This document shows, piece by piece, positions 9,674 through 22,530 of a stretch of 64,000 nucleotides of DNA; positions within the stretch are counted from its first letter, which is position 1, and every line of letters starts with the position of its first letter. The DNA is from Typha latifolia. Lineage: Eukaryota; Streptophyta; Magnoliopsida; Poales; Typhaceae. The position numbers were made by a program, and so were the translations under genes. Location of the stretch: the NCBI GenBank assembly GCA_019914945.1, contig CM034099.1:2542001-2606000 (forward strand), given 5' to 3'. The notes beneath the pieces are model-generated. The model did no database searches. It was given only the letters and a program-made list of their open reading frames with translations, and was not told where the DNA came from.

Positions 9674-12600
9674 ATGTGGGAAGTCCGGTGCCCCTACTGC
9701 TCCTCCACCCACGGCCGCTGCGCCGCCACGTCCTCCGGCCGCTCCGTCACCGAGTGCTGCTCCTGCGGCCGCGTCATTGAGGAGCGCCAAACCCAAACCC
9801 ACCCCCTCTTCCTCCTCCGTGCCATCGACAACCCCCTCCCCCTCGTCACCCCCGACCTCCATCCCAAAATCCTCGGCACCGACACTGACGCCGAAGCCGG
9901 CGACGAAGACCCCTTCCACCCAACCGGATTCATCACCGCCTTCTCCACTTGGTCCCTCGAGTCCACCCCAGTCTTCGCTCGCTCCTCCTCCTCCTTCTCC
10001 GGACACCTCGCCGAGCTCGAGCGCGCCCTCGATTGTAACTCTAATTCGTCCTCCACGGATTCGTCTGGGCCTCATGTTTCCGTGGACAATTTGAGGGCTT
10101 ACCTCCAAATCCTCGATGTGGCGTCTATTCTAGGTTTGGACCACGACATCGCCGACCATGCCTTCGAGCTGTTTAAGGATTGCTCGTCTACTACTTGTCT
10201 GAGGAACCGGAGTGTCGAGGCACTCGCTACGGCGGCGCTCGTGCAGGCTATTCGCGAGGCGCAGGAGCCCAGGACTCTCCAGGTTTAGATCTTTCTGCTA
10301 TTACCCGTTTCCCGTTTGTCCGTTTTGTTATTAAATTGGGTCACTGGGCAAGTGTTTGATAATTTAGGGCATGAGTTTGTAGCTATAGTTGCCTTCTATT
10401 GTGGGATATAACTTTTGTTGTTTTACACTGAAGCTTAATTTTGGGGATATAAAACTCCTTTGTCATGTAAAGAGATGATTCATTTCTTGATGTTATCATA
10501 TCATACTAAGTTATCGATCAGAAAGGAAAATAAACACCTTATCATATTATGCTAGTACAGTACAGAAGTTCAACGCAGCTCTTTACAGACATCATTTTTC
10601 TCTATTCCTGTGCTTTATTGTCTTCTCATAATTATGTGAAGAATCTTGTGAATCATAGTAAAAGTTTTAGCACCTTTGGTGCAAGCTTGTTTGCCAAAGT
10701 ATGATAGATGAAAATAGTCAAGCCTTCAGTTAAATGCTGAGAACTTGGATTTGTAAGTCCTATGATACTTTTTCCTATTGATCTGTAGGCTTCAAGTTTA
10801 GTTTGGTAAATTTGGGTTTGGTTTTCTTATTCTCGTGAAAACTTCTATTTGGTGTCAATGATATAGGCATTTATCCTGCTGTCAGTTAATTTCAGAAAAT
10901 AATCTAGAGAGAGGACTGGTCCTTGGCAGCCTTATGGATGTTTCAGATCAACAGGCAAAATTCTTGTATGCATACATTAGACATGAGAACTAGTTTATCT
11001 TGCCCAATTTAACTTCTAATGCAAGCTACCCTCACGATGCGGATAGTTCCTTCTATTAATGTCTTTAATGTAATATCTTATTTATGTTAAATATAATTTG
11101 TTGAAGGTTTAAATGGCAAACCTACTTGTTGACGGACAATGATCAAAGGAATCAAGTCCATTATGCCAGTATGCTATATTATTTTGCCTATAGCCATACA
11201 GAACACCTTTTACTATCTTCCGTAACAGTCATGACTTGATTGAGACAGTTTTTTGACATACATGACAGTTACGACTACTGGTTTGTTAGCATATATGAGA
11301 TCAACATTGTTTAAAGGAACCTTGCAGACCATGTTTTTGTATTGTTGGCCCTCTAGTCCACAAATTTCCTTCCTTATCTCAATAACACTGTTTCGATGAA
11401 TGGGAGTGTTTCACAGAGTGCTTGAAATTTGAAATCTCTATATTTGCAACTACATCTTGTTATTTGTGTCTCTGCTAGTTATCCATCTCTTCAGTTATAG
11501 AAATGTAGCTAAACAGCACACCACTACTTCAAAGTTTATGCTCCTTTAGTGTTAATATGTTTTCCCTCCGAGCAAGAAAATTGTTTGTAAGCTGAAGCAT
11601 TTACTGCTTGAATTACTTCTGAACGGCAAATCTTGCTGCAAAATTAATTGTAGCCACAAAGGCTTGTCAAAAGACAAATAAAAAACCATGGCTACCAAGG
11701 CCCTCGTATTTTCAAATGTTCACTCTCCTCCTTTTGCTATGTAACCAGGAAATCTCTACCGCAAGCAATCTTCCTCAGAAAGAGATTGGAAAGTACATCA
11801 AAATACTTGGTGAAGCTCTGAAACTAAGCCAACCGCTTAACAGCAATTCAATATCAGTTCACATGCCCAGATTTTGCACTCTCCTCCAGCTTAACAAATC
11901 TGCTCAGGTACAACCTATGTGAAAAATTACATTGGCTAGTATGAAACTCTTAGCATTTTTTGTTGGCATTAACTTCTTAGGAACTCGCTGCTCATATTGG
12001 AGAAGTGGTCATCAATAAGTGCTTTTGTACACGTCGGAATCCAATCAGCATATCTGCTGCTGCTATTTACCTGGCATGCCAACTGGAAGACAAGCGGAAA
12101 ACTCAGGCTGAGATCTGCAAAGTGACAGGTCTAACAGAGGTTACCCTTCGTAAAGTGTATAAAGAACTACTGGAGAACTGGAATGATTTACTCCCACCTA
12201 ATTATACTCCAGCTGTGCCTCCAGAGAGGGCTTTTCCCATGACAGCAATTACATCAGGACGTTCAGCTGCCAAGGTGGACTTGGTTGACTTGTTTCATTC
12301 TCAAAGATATCAGGACAAGGAAAAGCCTGCGGAAAGCATAAAACAAAGTAAGACTACTGATCTTCAGGAGAAGGATCATCCAGTTGTTGTTAAAGAAGAG
12401 GAAGAAAAGAAAATTAACTCTCATGGCCGTTCTCCAACAAAATTTGATGATCGGGAACTGAATCAGACTGTGTTTTGGCAACCAAATCTTCTATTTGGAA
12501 CATCTTCATCAAAAGCAGATCGAGAAAAGGACCAATTGGGTGATCAAGGGAGTAATCTAAATGAGACCAAATGCACAACATCTGAATCTGATTACAGAGT

Positions 12601-12841
12601 CGATAGGGACTTGATGATCAGTAATACTGATCATTTGATGGGTCAAGCAAAAGTGCTTTCATCTGCTAAAAGGTTCTCCAACCAGTGGCAGCTTACAGTG
12701 CCACCAGCTGCACCTGGGTCTTCATATGCTAGATTTGCCAAACAACAGCTGGGTCTGGAGTTCGCATCTGTACTTCAGGGGATTGGAAACCCAAGTGGAA
12801 GTGATGAAGCTGATGGTCACAGTAAGAAGGAAAAGCAGTAA
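9674..12841 (+). CDS. PTF2: Plant-specific TFIIB-related factor PTF2-like, 3 exons
   Basis: General transcription factor of the TFIIB/BRF family. Exons: 9674-10282, 11749-11907 and 11981-12841. Both introns (1466 and 73 bp) are GT-AG and phase 0, giving 542 aa, close to Arabidopsis PTF2. The N-terminal zinc ribbon has C6-x2-C9 and C28-x2-C31, followed by 'GRVIEERQ'. Two cyclin-like repeats follow: the first (about 160-245) crosses the exon 1/2 join, and the second in exon 3 contains 'NPISISAAAIYLACQLE' and 'TLRKVYKELLENW', the hallmark of TFIIB core repeats. The C-terminal 180 residues are charged and look disordered. The start at 9674 (MWEVRCPYC) is chosen because it sets the ribbon at the N-terminus; an in-frame extension to 9605 begins at a non-conserved segment. 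In Arabidopsis PTF2 acts in pollen and development; its role here is by family only. Confidence 0.9.
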
Positions 12842-14047
12842 AGTTCTTGATACTTTGTTTATGTAGAAGCATTTTCTTGGTGTTAAATCAGCTCAAGCTA
12901 ACCTTAGTCAGGACTCAGAAACAATGAATTGCAAGAGGACAATTTTTTGTAAATTCCTGCTGTGTTAATTTTGCATTAAATACTTGTAATAATAGCTAGT
13001 GAGTGAAAGTTTATTGTTGTCTATATCTTGTTTCTGAACTCTTCCCTAAGCAAGCAACAGCTCTGCATGGCCCTATTAGTGAAAAGGTAAGTTCACCACT
13101 ATAAATGGAGTCTGTCTTGATTCTCTAAGATTACATACTCCAACTTATGGTTAAAGGCATAATTCCCCTTGGTATAGCCAACTTGATCACTGAAAGCACT
13201 TCGAGATTGGAAAGAAACTTCACCAGTCTTCTCCTTTTGCTGGGATATGAGTTAATTATGACAATCAGAAGAAATTGCTTTTCTTGTAGCTATATGCCTT
13301 GACTTTGTATCTCCCTAGAAGGATCATGGATTACTCCTTGCAAGTGCATGGCAAAAACATACTCCATTTACTATATCTATCTTGTTTCCGGATATCTTTG
13401 CCTTTCTTTTCTCGTCCACCTAAGTTACCACCTGGTCAAAAGCAAAGCAATATAAGTGAGTGATACATTAATTAGTTTCTCTTTTGTTCCGTCGTGCAAG
13501 TCTTATTTACCAGGAACAGAGAGTCTTAACAAGAAATTAATTTGCTATAGTAGGTTGCAATCACAATTGCCTAATGTCCTGTAATCTCTACTAAATGAGA
13601 ATACTTAACATTCTTCTGGACACTAGTTGCAGTCCAAAATTGACGTCCCCAAATTTGGGAAGTAACTTTAAAGTCTTTTTGTCGGTGCCAAAATAATGGC
13701 ATGTCCTTCTTACTGCTTGTTTGCGTCATTTTCACTAAGTTATTGTTTAAGAAAGAAAGAAAGGAAAAAAAAAAAAAAAAGTCGAGCAGTAAATGAGAAT
13801 TTTTTCTACAGTAACATTCATATGGATGCTTTCGAATGCAGGTCCAGAGTTGAATAATTTCCCAGACTTAGGAAATTACCTTAATTTTCACAATACTCAC
13901 GAGAGCTTTCTAAACTTTCCAACCCAAACCAGAAGCCTTCGGTTGGCGGTCATCTACCTACGTCTCTTCTTACACATTGACGCATGTCAGTGAAATAATA
14001 ATATAACATCTTTGCAAATACAACCCTGTCCTCTTACTGTTTGCAAA
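12842..14047. other. Intergenic between PTF2 and the first transporter (convergent 3' ends)
   Basis: Probable 3' UTR of PTF2 at the left and of the minus-strand transporter at the right. There is a poly-A tract near 13764-13780. The small open frame 13793-13993 has no recognisable product. Nothing else is seen. Confidence 0.6.
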
Positions 14048-15728
14048 TCACTCCCTCAGTCCACTTGACTTCGCCATCTGAACTCCATCCCCTCCTCCTC
14101 TCTTCTCTTCCTTCTCTTCAGTTACACCAAACAACTTCCCCATCCCTTCGAGGGTCCTCCCCCGCGTCTCCGGCAAGAAGGTGAAGAAGAACACCCACGC
14201 CACCGCCGCGATCCCGCCGTACAAGAAGAAGCTCCCGCCGATGCTAATCGCCTTGTAGAGCGAGATAAAGGTCATGGTGAGCACGCCACTGGTCACGCGG
14301 TTCACCGCCACGCCGACGGCCGCCCCCTGCGCCCTAAGCCTGAGAGGAAATATCTCCGAGCTATAGACCCAAGTGATAGGCCCGAGCCCAATGGAGAAGA
14401 ACGCAACATAAGCTAATATGGACGCGATGCAAAGAGCGATCGCCCATGCAAGCTTCTCATCTTGGTGCTGATTGATAACTGTGAGTCCGAGTCCAAGCCC
14501 AAGAAGCGAAACCACCATACCACCAGTGCTACAAAGCAGCAATGGGCGTCGACCTACACGATCGAGCATGAACGTAGCTACGAGGATGAAGACTGTCTTC
14601 GTGAAGCCGACGGCGACCGTCGTGCCGAGGAGCTTCGTCTTTTCCTGGATGCCCGCTTTCTCGAAGACTCGCGGGCTGTAGAGCACGACGGAGTCGATGC
14701 CGGAAGCTTGCTGGAAGAAATGTATCCCCACCGCTGATATTAGTATGCGGCGCACCGGAGGCGTTGGATAGATTAGTAGCTCCTTCCACACGCCTTCACC
14801 GTGGGTTTTCTTCGGGATGATGACTACGTCGTCATCGCAGTCGAGTGGGATCCCGGCGGCTGATTTGATATCGAGGAGTCGCGCCTCGGCCTCCTCGGCG
14901 GTGTCCGACGTCTTTTTTAGCACCGCCTTGGCAGCACCGAGTTTGCCTTGCATGACGAGCCAACGTGGCGATTCCGGCATCGCCAAGACCCCGACGGCGA
15001 GGAAAACAGACGGAATGGCTCCGACTCCGAGCATCAATCGCCATCCCAGATGTAAGGGGAGGCGCGCGAAGGCGTAGTTGGAGACGTAGCCGAGGAGAAT
15101 GCCGGAGTTAATGAAGACCTCCGGGAAGGAGGTGAGGAAGCCCCGGGAGGCAGCCGGGGATACCTCGGCGGTGTAGACGGGGGCGATCATGAGGGCGTAT
15201 CCGACGCCGACCCCGGCGACGAAGCGGCCGACCATGAGGAAGGCGTAGTTAGGGGCGAATCCCATCATGAGGGCGCCGACGAAGAAGATGATAGCAGCGA
15301 AGACGATGGTGTAGCGGCGGCCAATCCAGTCTGAAGTGCGGCCAGCGGCGAAGGACCCGATCAAGGAGTAGATGTTGAGGATGCCGAGAAGAATCTCCAC
15401 CTGCGTGTCGTTGATGCCGAGGTCGTCTTTGATGAACAACACCGCTCCGCTCATCACTCCGATATCTGATCGAAATTAATGATAAAAAAGAAACGTAGCG
15501 TGTGATATGAGTATACAACTGCGAATTTGGATTAAAAAAAGTAGGGCGGTAGATGGAAATGCTACCGTAGCCTAAGAGGATGGAGGTCATGGAGGCGAGC
15601 ATAGCGCAGGCGAAGGCGAACTTTTTTCGGCGCTTTGGTGGAGCTACCAACTTTGGAAAGGACTCCTCCTTCTCAGCTGCAACATTCTCCGAAGAAGCCA
15701 TTTTAGCTTCTCGGCTTTGGTCACTCAT
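14048..15728 (-). CDS. PLT: Polyol/monosaccharide transporter (MFS, PLT type), upstream member of a tandem pair
   Basis: Proton-coupled polyol/sugar carrier, probably in the plasma membrane. Exons: 15728-15566 and 15465-14048. The 100-bp intron is phase 1 and splits the Gly-Tyr-Asp codons just after TM1, giving 526 aa with 12 predicted membrane helices. MFS sugar-porter signatures are all visible: GRTSDWIGRR in loop 2-3, PESPRWL after TM6, 'FFQQASGID' in TM7, 'DRVGRRPLL' in loop 8-9, 'GLGPITWVYSSEIFP' in TM10 and PETRGR after TM12. The conserved QQ pair of TM7, which contacts sugar in XylE and GLUT structures, is intact. The cytosolic N-terminus is basic (PPKRRKK). The coding sequence is GC-rich, most strongly in its 5' half. 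The same intron and length are found in the neighbour at 18038-19738, so this is a tandem duplication. The substrate cannot be read from sequence. Confidence 0.94.
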
Positions 15729-15791
15729 TTCTAATATGCTTGTGCGATCGAGAGGGATGAAAGGATTAGATGGGAATGGGTAGTGAATGGG

Positions 15792-15799
15792 TTTATATA
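15792..15799 (-). promoter_or_regulatory. Probable TATA box of the first transporter gene
   Basis: TATATAAA on the minus strand, 64 bp upstream of the start codon at 15728. This is a close match to the plant TATA consensus, at a plausible distance for a short leader. Confidence 0.55.
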
Positions 15800-16892
15800 G
15801 AGAAGCGATCTAATTACGTCTCTGTTACGAAGAAGGAATTGTGTACAAGAGTGGCCAAGCCAAGTGTTTGGCCTCTTACTGCTCTCCTCTCCTCTCCTCT
15901 CTTTGTTAGTAACAATATATGTGTGAAGCCACCCCCGGTATGTTCATTATTTGAAGTTTAAAATTTATTGTGATTTAATTTTCAGAATAATTAGTTCAAT
16001 TATTATATATATAGAAAAGGTTTACTTCTTTTTCTAACCTATAATTTATGAATTTATAATTAACTTAAAAATTTTGTGCCACCAAGGTCAATTTTTTTTA
16101 ATGTATAAATAGTTTTTTAATTCAGTAATTTATTTTTACATAAATCACTAATCGGACATCGACTTTTACAAAAAAAATTGTTATTCAGATCAATAATTTT
16201 ACTGTCGTAGTAAAATACATATATCTTCGTATATAAGTATAAACTATTGAAAAACAAATCGGAGGTCTAGCTTAGTTTTTTTTTAAATTATATTACAATT
16301 ATAACCTATATTTTATCTAATTTGTTATTCACACCTTATTTTTAATACTTTCACAATTATTTTTTTCTTATCTTTATCCCTCCTCTAAAGAAGTCACGAA
16401 TAATTTAGATATTTATAAATTAAATTTTATATAATATAACTTTTTTTTTTACTGATACCGTTTAAATTAAAGAAAGATATTAAATAAAAATTATAAAAAA
16501 AAATAGGCGTCGAATTATAAAAATTTCGAAAACAAGATGTGGATTATAAAATAGATAAAATAGAGGATAATATTTGTAAAATTTCTTTAAAAAAATTCAA
16601 AGGGAAAAAGTAAAAGAAAATTAAGACTCAGGTTAGCGATCCCCAATCCACTATTCCACTACCAACTCACCAAGTACGTCCACAGCCAGTCTACGGGAAG
16701 AAATTAAAAAGTACGTCCACAGCTGTAATTTGCTTATAAAAATAAAGCACGCGGCTTGTCCCATCGCAACGTGCAATCACGTGCACACCCAAAACCAAAA
16801 CAAGGAGAAGAAACCCAAACCCACTTTGCCCTTACTACTGCTCTCTCTTTGGCTCCATTATTCGGTGATTTATTTTTCCATATAAGTCCAAG

Positions 16893-16937
<45 letters not shown>
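16893..16937. repeat. (TA)n microsatellite
   Basis: About 22 TA units in the spacer between the tandem transporters. Confidence 0.95.
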
Positions 16938-16938
<1 letters not shown>

Positions 16939-18037
16939 CTAGTTATCTTTATATTATTTACTATTTAGTTAGTACACGATAATCGGATACCTACAAATGC
17001 TGATATTATTCTACACTTTCTCATCATGGAGCATTGGAACTTGTTCATCGACCATCGTTAAATTTAAAAAGGTTTGGAAAGTTTTCATTTGGCATCTCGC
17101 TATTCCAAACTGTTAAGTAAACACATTGGTTGTAACTAACCGAGATTAAAGTAGGTCGAAATTTTTGAAGCATTTTAGTTGCCCACAATTTCTAATTGCG
17201 AAGATAAAGAGACACGTATATAGAGTGAGTTAGTTGCACTACTTTTCACTACAATTCAACGCCGTAGCTATGTAGCCCGTCTATAATTAAGAAGGATAGA
17301 CGTTGTAGATGGAAGGTAGTGAGCATTCTGGACTTTTGTGGTCCACCACTAGTATTGGTTTGGACCATTTGGATGTAGAGATGTCATAAGAGTCAAAGAG
17401 AAAAAGAAGAGAAGCCCAAGATTGAAACCAAACAAAATTAGTCTTCAAGTCAATGAGAAGAAGACAGTGGCACTATATGGCAATCCAAAAATCCAAAATC
17501 ATTTGATATATATGCATGACTTTTTTGCCAACTTCCAAAAGGATCTCTATTTCGTCAGTCAAAAATGGATGGTATAATTGGCTCTCTTCCGTCTCCATTA
17601 AGATGGGGAAATATATAACTGCATTTAATGCCTAAATGAAATGCTCGATTATAGAATTAACGCTAAAGATATGCATGTCAGCATACAAAATGAGAAAGAT
17701 ACCATGAAGACATTGCTGTCCTTTTGGTTGCGTCTAACTTTGTTGTTATCCATAGGTAGCTTTGGGAAACGAGATCATTTTGTTATTGTGATTGATATCT
17801 TGATCCTCTCAAATATTAACTACAACCATACTTAAACATCTTGTAAGATGTGATCCCAAATGACCACGTTCGTTTGCATAAAATTCCACTATGGAAACAT
17901 TTGTTATAATGTAAGCCAATAAAATATTTCCAAAGACGACAGAGTGGATAAGACTACATAAAATTATACTTTTCTCGATTAGTAGATAGAGTTCCTCACT
18001 AGCATATATATTCTTTTATCCATGCATCAAACATTTG

Positions 18038-19738
18038 CTAAGTAGGTCTCTCTCTTGCTTCATGACCTTTAAACTTCCCCATCTCAAACCCATCCAGGTT
18101 TGCTGCCGTTCTCTTGGTAGTAGGAGTCCACCCAGTGCTGAAGACCTCCTCCATGTCCTCCAAAGGCCGCCCTCTCGTCTCAGGGCAACAGAAGAAGAAG
18201 AAAATCCATGCCAAGATTGCAATCCCTGCAAACATAAAGAAAGCCCCACCAATTGTAATGGCCTTGTAGAGTGATATAAAGGTCATTGAGATAGTTCCAT
18301 TCATCAGCCTATTCACGGCCACCCCCATACTAGCTCCTTGGGCCCTCAACCTCAAAGGAAAGATCTCAGAACTGTACACCCAGGTGATTGGCCCAAGCCC
18401 CATCGAGAAGAATGCCACAAATAAGAACACGGTTGAGATGGACAGTGCGATAGCCCACACCAATCTCTCACTACTATGCTCAACCACAGTGAGCCCAAAC
18501 CCTAACCCAGTGAGTGAAACTATCATCCCACCTAAACTAGTCAGTAGTAGAGGCCTCCTGCCAACCTTGTCTATTAGAAAAGTAGCTACCAATATGAAGC
18601 ACGTCTTTGTAACACCTACACCCATGGTTGCAAGCAAGAGCTTGTTCCTCGTCGTGATACCTGCCTTCTTAAAAATCCTAGGGCTGTATAAGACGACGGC
18701 TTCAATGCCGGTCGCATGCTCGAAGAAGTGAATTCCGATGGCGGCGATTAGTATGCGCCTCACCGGCGGCGTAGGACGTAGTAATAGCTCCTTCCATACA
18801 CCCTCTCCGTGAGAGGACTTCGTGAGTATGACGACGTCTTCGTTGTGATCATCGGCGATGCCCGCCGCCTTCTTGATCTCTTTTAAGCGTAGTTCGGCTT
18901 CGTTGGGAGTGTTGGAGACTAGGAGTAGGACTCGTTTCGCTTCCTTGATCCGGCCTTGCATGGTCAGCCACCTCGGCGACTCCGGCATCGCGAAGATGCC
19001 GATCGCCAACGCGAGGGAGGGGATCGCGCCGATGCCGAGCATCGTGCGCCACCCGTAGACTAATGGCAGCTTCGCGAAGAAGTAATTGGAGATGTAACCG
19101 AGCAAGATTCCGATGCTGATGCAGATCTCCGGGAGGGAGGTGAGGAAGCCTCGGGAGGACGGGGAGGAGATCTCGGTGGAGTAGACGGGGGCGATCATCA
19201 GGGCGTATCCGACGCCGACCCCAGCGACGCACCGTCCGGAGATAAGGACGGCGTAGGAAGGCGCGACGCCCATGAGGACGGAGCCGACGAAGAAGATGAT
19301 GGAGGCGAGGACGATGGTGTAGCGCCGGCCGATCCAGTCGGAGATCCGGCCGGCGGTCAACGATCCAACGAGCGCGCATATGTTGAGGATGCCTGCGAGG
19401 ACCTCGACTTGGCCGTCGCTTACCTTGAGATCCTCTTTGATGAAGAGCATTGCGCCGCTCATCACCCCCGTGTCTGTAAATATCTCGGACATGCAAATAT
19501 ATATAAATACTCAATCTTGCAAATAATAAATCCACGCAAACAGTATAACAAGAAGAAGTTTATCTTTTAAGTTTATGGGAAGAGCTAGCTTACCGTATCC
19601 CATCAAGATGGAGATGATAGAAGCTATGATAGCACATGCACAAGCATACTTGTTCCTCGTCTCCTTCCCACTAATGATTACTGAATCATTTCCTTCTTCC
19701 ATCTTACTCGCAGAGCCCTTCGCATTCTCCTCTTCCAT
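18038..19738 (-). CDS. PLT: Polyol/monosaccharide transporter (MFS, PLT type), second tandem member with altered TM7 motif
   Basis: Paralogue of the gene at 14048-15728. Exons: 19738-19594 and 19473-18038. The 120-bp intron sits in the same Gly-Tyr-Asp position and phase, and the protein is again 526 aa. Sugar-porter signatures: GRISDWIGRR, PESPRWL, 'DKVGRRPLL', 'GLGPITWVYSSEIFP', PETRGR. The TM7 motif reads 'FFEHATGIE' where the neighbour has 'FFQQASGID', so the paired glutamines that contact substrate in XylE/GLUT are replaced by Glu-His. This could change the substrate or proton coupling, or be shared by a PLT subgroup. The 5' half of exon 2 is GC-rich and very close to the neighbour in DNA sequence, while the 3' half is more AT-rich and more diverged. 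A TATA-like stretch lies near 19830-19841 and a GA repeat about 330 bp upstream. Confidence 0.93.
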
Positions 19739-20067
19739 CTATTCTATGATCACAATTAACAAAGAGCGCAAGATATTCGATAAGGATGGGGATTAATACG
19801 AGAGACAGCTAATACGAGTAATCTATGCGTATATATATATAGAAAGGAAGTAATGAGTGTTGTAAGTATAGTGCGGTGCGGTTACCGTCGGCTGTGGTCA
19901 CGGCCTGTTCCTTGCTCAAGAATCGAAATTTTTTGGATGCCACTTATTACTACTTGATCTGTTACCAACCGCATCTATTAATAATCCAACTGTGATTTTT
20001 ATTCTTGTGCTTATCCACTATATCCGACTTCCAGGTCCTCGATCCGTTCAAAGTCAACTACTTGCTG

Positions 20068-20071
<4 letters not shown>

Positions 20072-20119
<48 letters not shown>
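20072..20119. repeat. (GA)n microsatellite upstream of the second transporter
   Basis: About 24 GA units, roughly 330 bp upstream of the start codon at 19738. Such tracts are binding sites for plant BPC (GAGA-binding) proteins; a role here is only possible. Confidence 0.95.
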
Positions 20120-20123
<4 letters not shown>

Positions 20124-20920
20124 GTGGCCAACATTACCAAGGATATCGAATTAACATTATTAGTCTGCCCGTAAGACCGTTCGGAGTTGACGATCTATTA
20201 AAACTCGATCGTGAAAATTGTGGCGGCAACTTGTAATTTTTGACGCATATTGTGATAAGGACTGAATCCAATTACTATTCCTTTGGAATCTAGCCTTCTC
20301 TCCGCAGACCCCACACGACATGCATGACGAATCTATATATCGTCTTGTCGCCTTCTAACGTTAGACGTGAGCTTTGATCTATCTTCATGACATGTATCCA
20401 TTTGGATTCTGCATACGTTGTCTTTAATTGCTCGAATTCGTTGCAGTCAAATTGCAAAGGATTACCGTGAGAGATTGGCTATCTTGTTCTGCGAAAGCTT
20501 AATCTGAAAGGGAACAATAGACACATATGAAATCTCAAACAGTGTTGGGCAACAGTGATGCAAGTCAGTTTCAAGTTTGAACCATAGCAGGATAAAGATA
20601 ATAGATAGATAAGTCCCAATGTTTGGCACTGGCACACAAGGGTGTTATCAGAATATTGGTTTATTTGTACGTTTGACTTGATGCATGCACGCGTGCCAGC
20701 CGAAGCAATTGCCACTACGAAAGTAGTCCTTTTAATTTCTTCGCGTGGAGTTTTGAGTGGTCTCTTTCCGAGTGACTAAAGAGAAGATTTGCGAAAAAGA
20801 TATCAGCACTTTACGTGAGATATTACCCGTTTAAAAGGTAATTATTTATTTTTAAAATATATTATATTATCTGTTATTTTTTAATAATTATATTATCTTA
20901 ATAATTTATTAACTAAAAGA

Positions 20921-20947
20921 TATATATATATATATATATATATATAT
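20921..20947. repeat. (TA)n microsatellite
   Basis: About 13 TA units inside an AT-rich spacer. Confidence 0.93.
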
Positions 20948-22520
20948 TCTTAACTGAGAATAATATATATATCTGAATAAAGGTATTGATGTTTTTTTAT
21001 AATTAACATTATGAAAGTTTAATTAAATTGTATCTTTTTCATTTTTTATTATTATTTATCTATCATTAGTTGAAGATTATTTTAAACTAAAATTGAATAA
21101 CAGATATATAGAGATAGATAATCATATTTAAATTAAAGTCTATCTCTAAATAATCAAATTTATATTGTTTAATATCAAATTATATTTCCTATAATTAAGG
21201 TATAATAATATCTATCACAATCATGAATCATATAGAAAGAGAATCTTAATAATAATAATAAAAACGTGTAACTCGAAGTTAGGCACACGTAATCTAATAT
21301 TCTTAACTAATATGCCAATTTTTTTGGTAATTTAGTTTTGAAACCGGTGCTGAGAATTGGATACTATAATCGTTAGATTAGGTTACGTTGGAGGAGGAGG
21401 AGGAAAGGGTGGCAGGTGGAGGTAAGCTGGAGATTGGGTCCACCCAAGCCCATACGGAAACCAGATTAATCGGGTTAAATCGGGCCATCCCAAAATTGCA
21501 AAGGCAAGATAGGCCAGATCTTTGCCCCAACCGGCCTGGCCCAAAAGTCCGGCCCATTACTCTCCCATGGTTATTTAGTTGCAAATCAGAAGTTTGGTGT
21601 ATTACGAACTACTATATATAAATTTTTCTCTATAAAAGATAATGTTTGTTAAGTGTAGCTCGTTATGCTCAGCCTATTAGTAATATTGCTCGACTCGAGC
21701 CCGACATCTCATTGGGGGCTTAGACTAGAAATTTGGGTCAGTTGAGATAAGCCAATAAATGGGCTTTAAAACAACTTAGGCACATTAGACCCAATAATTA
21801 ATTACAGGAAGTAATTATAGTTCTAAATTCACAGTTGAGCTCTATTCCGGGTACCAGACGGTGCATTGGATTCCGCTCTTGTAGTCAAAAGTTCCTCCTG
21901 AACCCGAAAATTGGGACGCCTTTGAGGTCATCCAGGATGAGAACACATCACTTTTATTAACCCAAAAACCAAAAGCGATAAAGAATGAAAAAAAAGAAAA
22001 GAAAAGATAAGAACACATCACGTAGGTAAATAAACGTCAGAAACATACGTCCTCTTCATTACGACGGGACTGTACAGCCTCGAAGATAAAAATCTTATCA
22101 AAATCCTTCTTAAAAGGAGAGCAGCTTGCCAACACCACCGCTGCTAACACTCGCATAACTCTATCTATGCGCACTATAACATAGTAAAGAATTCCCGTTC
22201 CAGATTGGCCTTCGAGTTATTGGTCCGCATAGATAAGAGTTTACGTAACGAGTGACTCCACGGTGCATGCCCAGTCTCTATCGCAGCCGTCCACTCAAGA
22301 CGTGATCGAACGGCTCAGTGGGCCCACGAAGGGAAATCTTCCAGTCCGTCCGATCATGAATGGATGTCCACGATTGTATCACGTCCCCCGATATGGCACG
22401 ACGTGATTTTAAAAAAAATATATAATTAGGTAAAAGAGAGAAGGAGTCGCTACGCGTCCGGATTACGTGGGGTGGGGTGGGGTGATATCCCCAATTTGTC
22501 GTGTAATCTGTGGATATACC

Positions 22521-22530
22521 GACACGTGGA
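22521..22530. promoter_or_regulatory. G-box/ABRE-like GACACGTGGA
   Basis: A CACGTG core in an ABRE-like context, about 780 bp upstream of the OVATE start codon. It is a good match to bZIP/bHLH sites, but one motif of this size occurs by chance often, so function is unproven. Confidence 0.3.

Larger units (their letters stand above)
15729..18037. other. Intergenic between the two transporters
   Basis: Very AT-rich, with long A and T runs from 15960 to 16620 and a (TA)n tract at 16893-16937. It holds the promoter of the first transporter on its left and the 3' UTR of the second on its right. No open frame looks coding. Confidence 0.65.

Noticed and set aside
9626..10108. Long minus-strand frames over PTF2 exon 1
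   Set aside because: Gly/Glu-rich shadow translations of the GC-rich exon with no domain.
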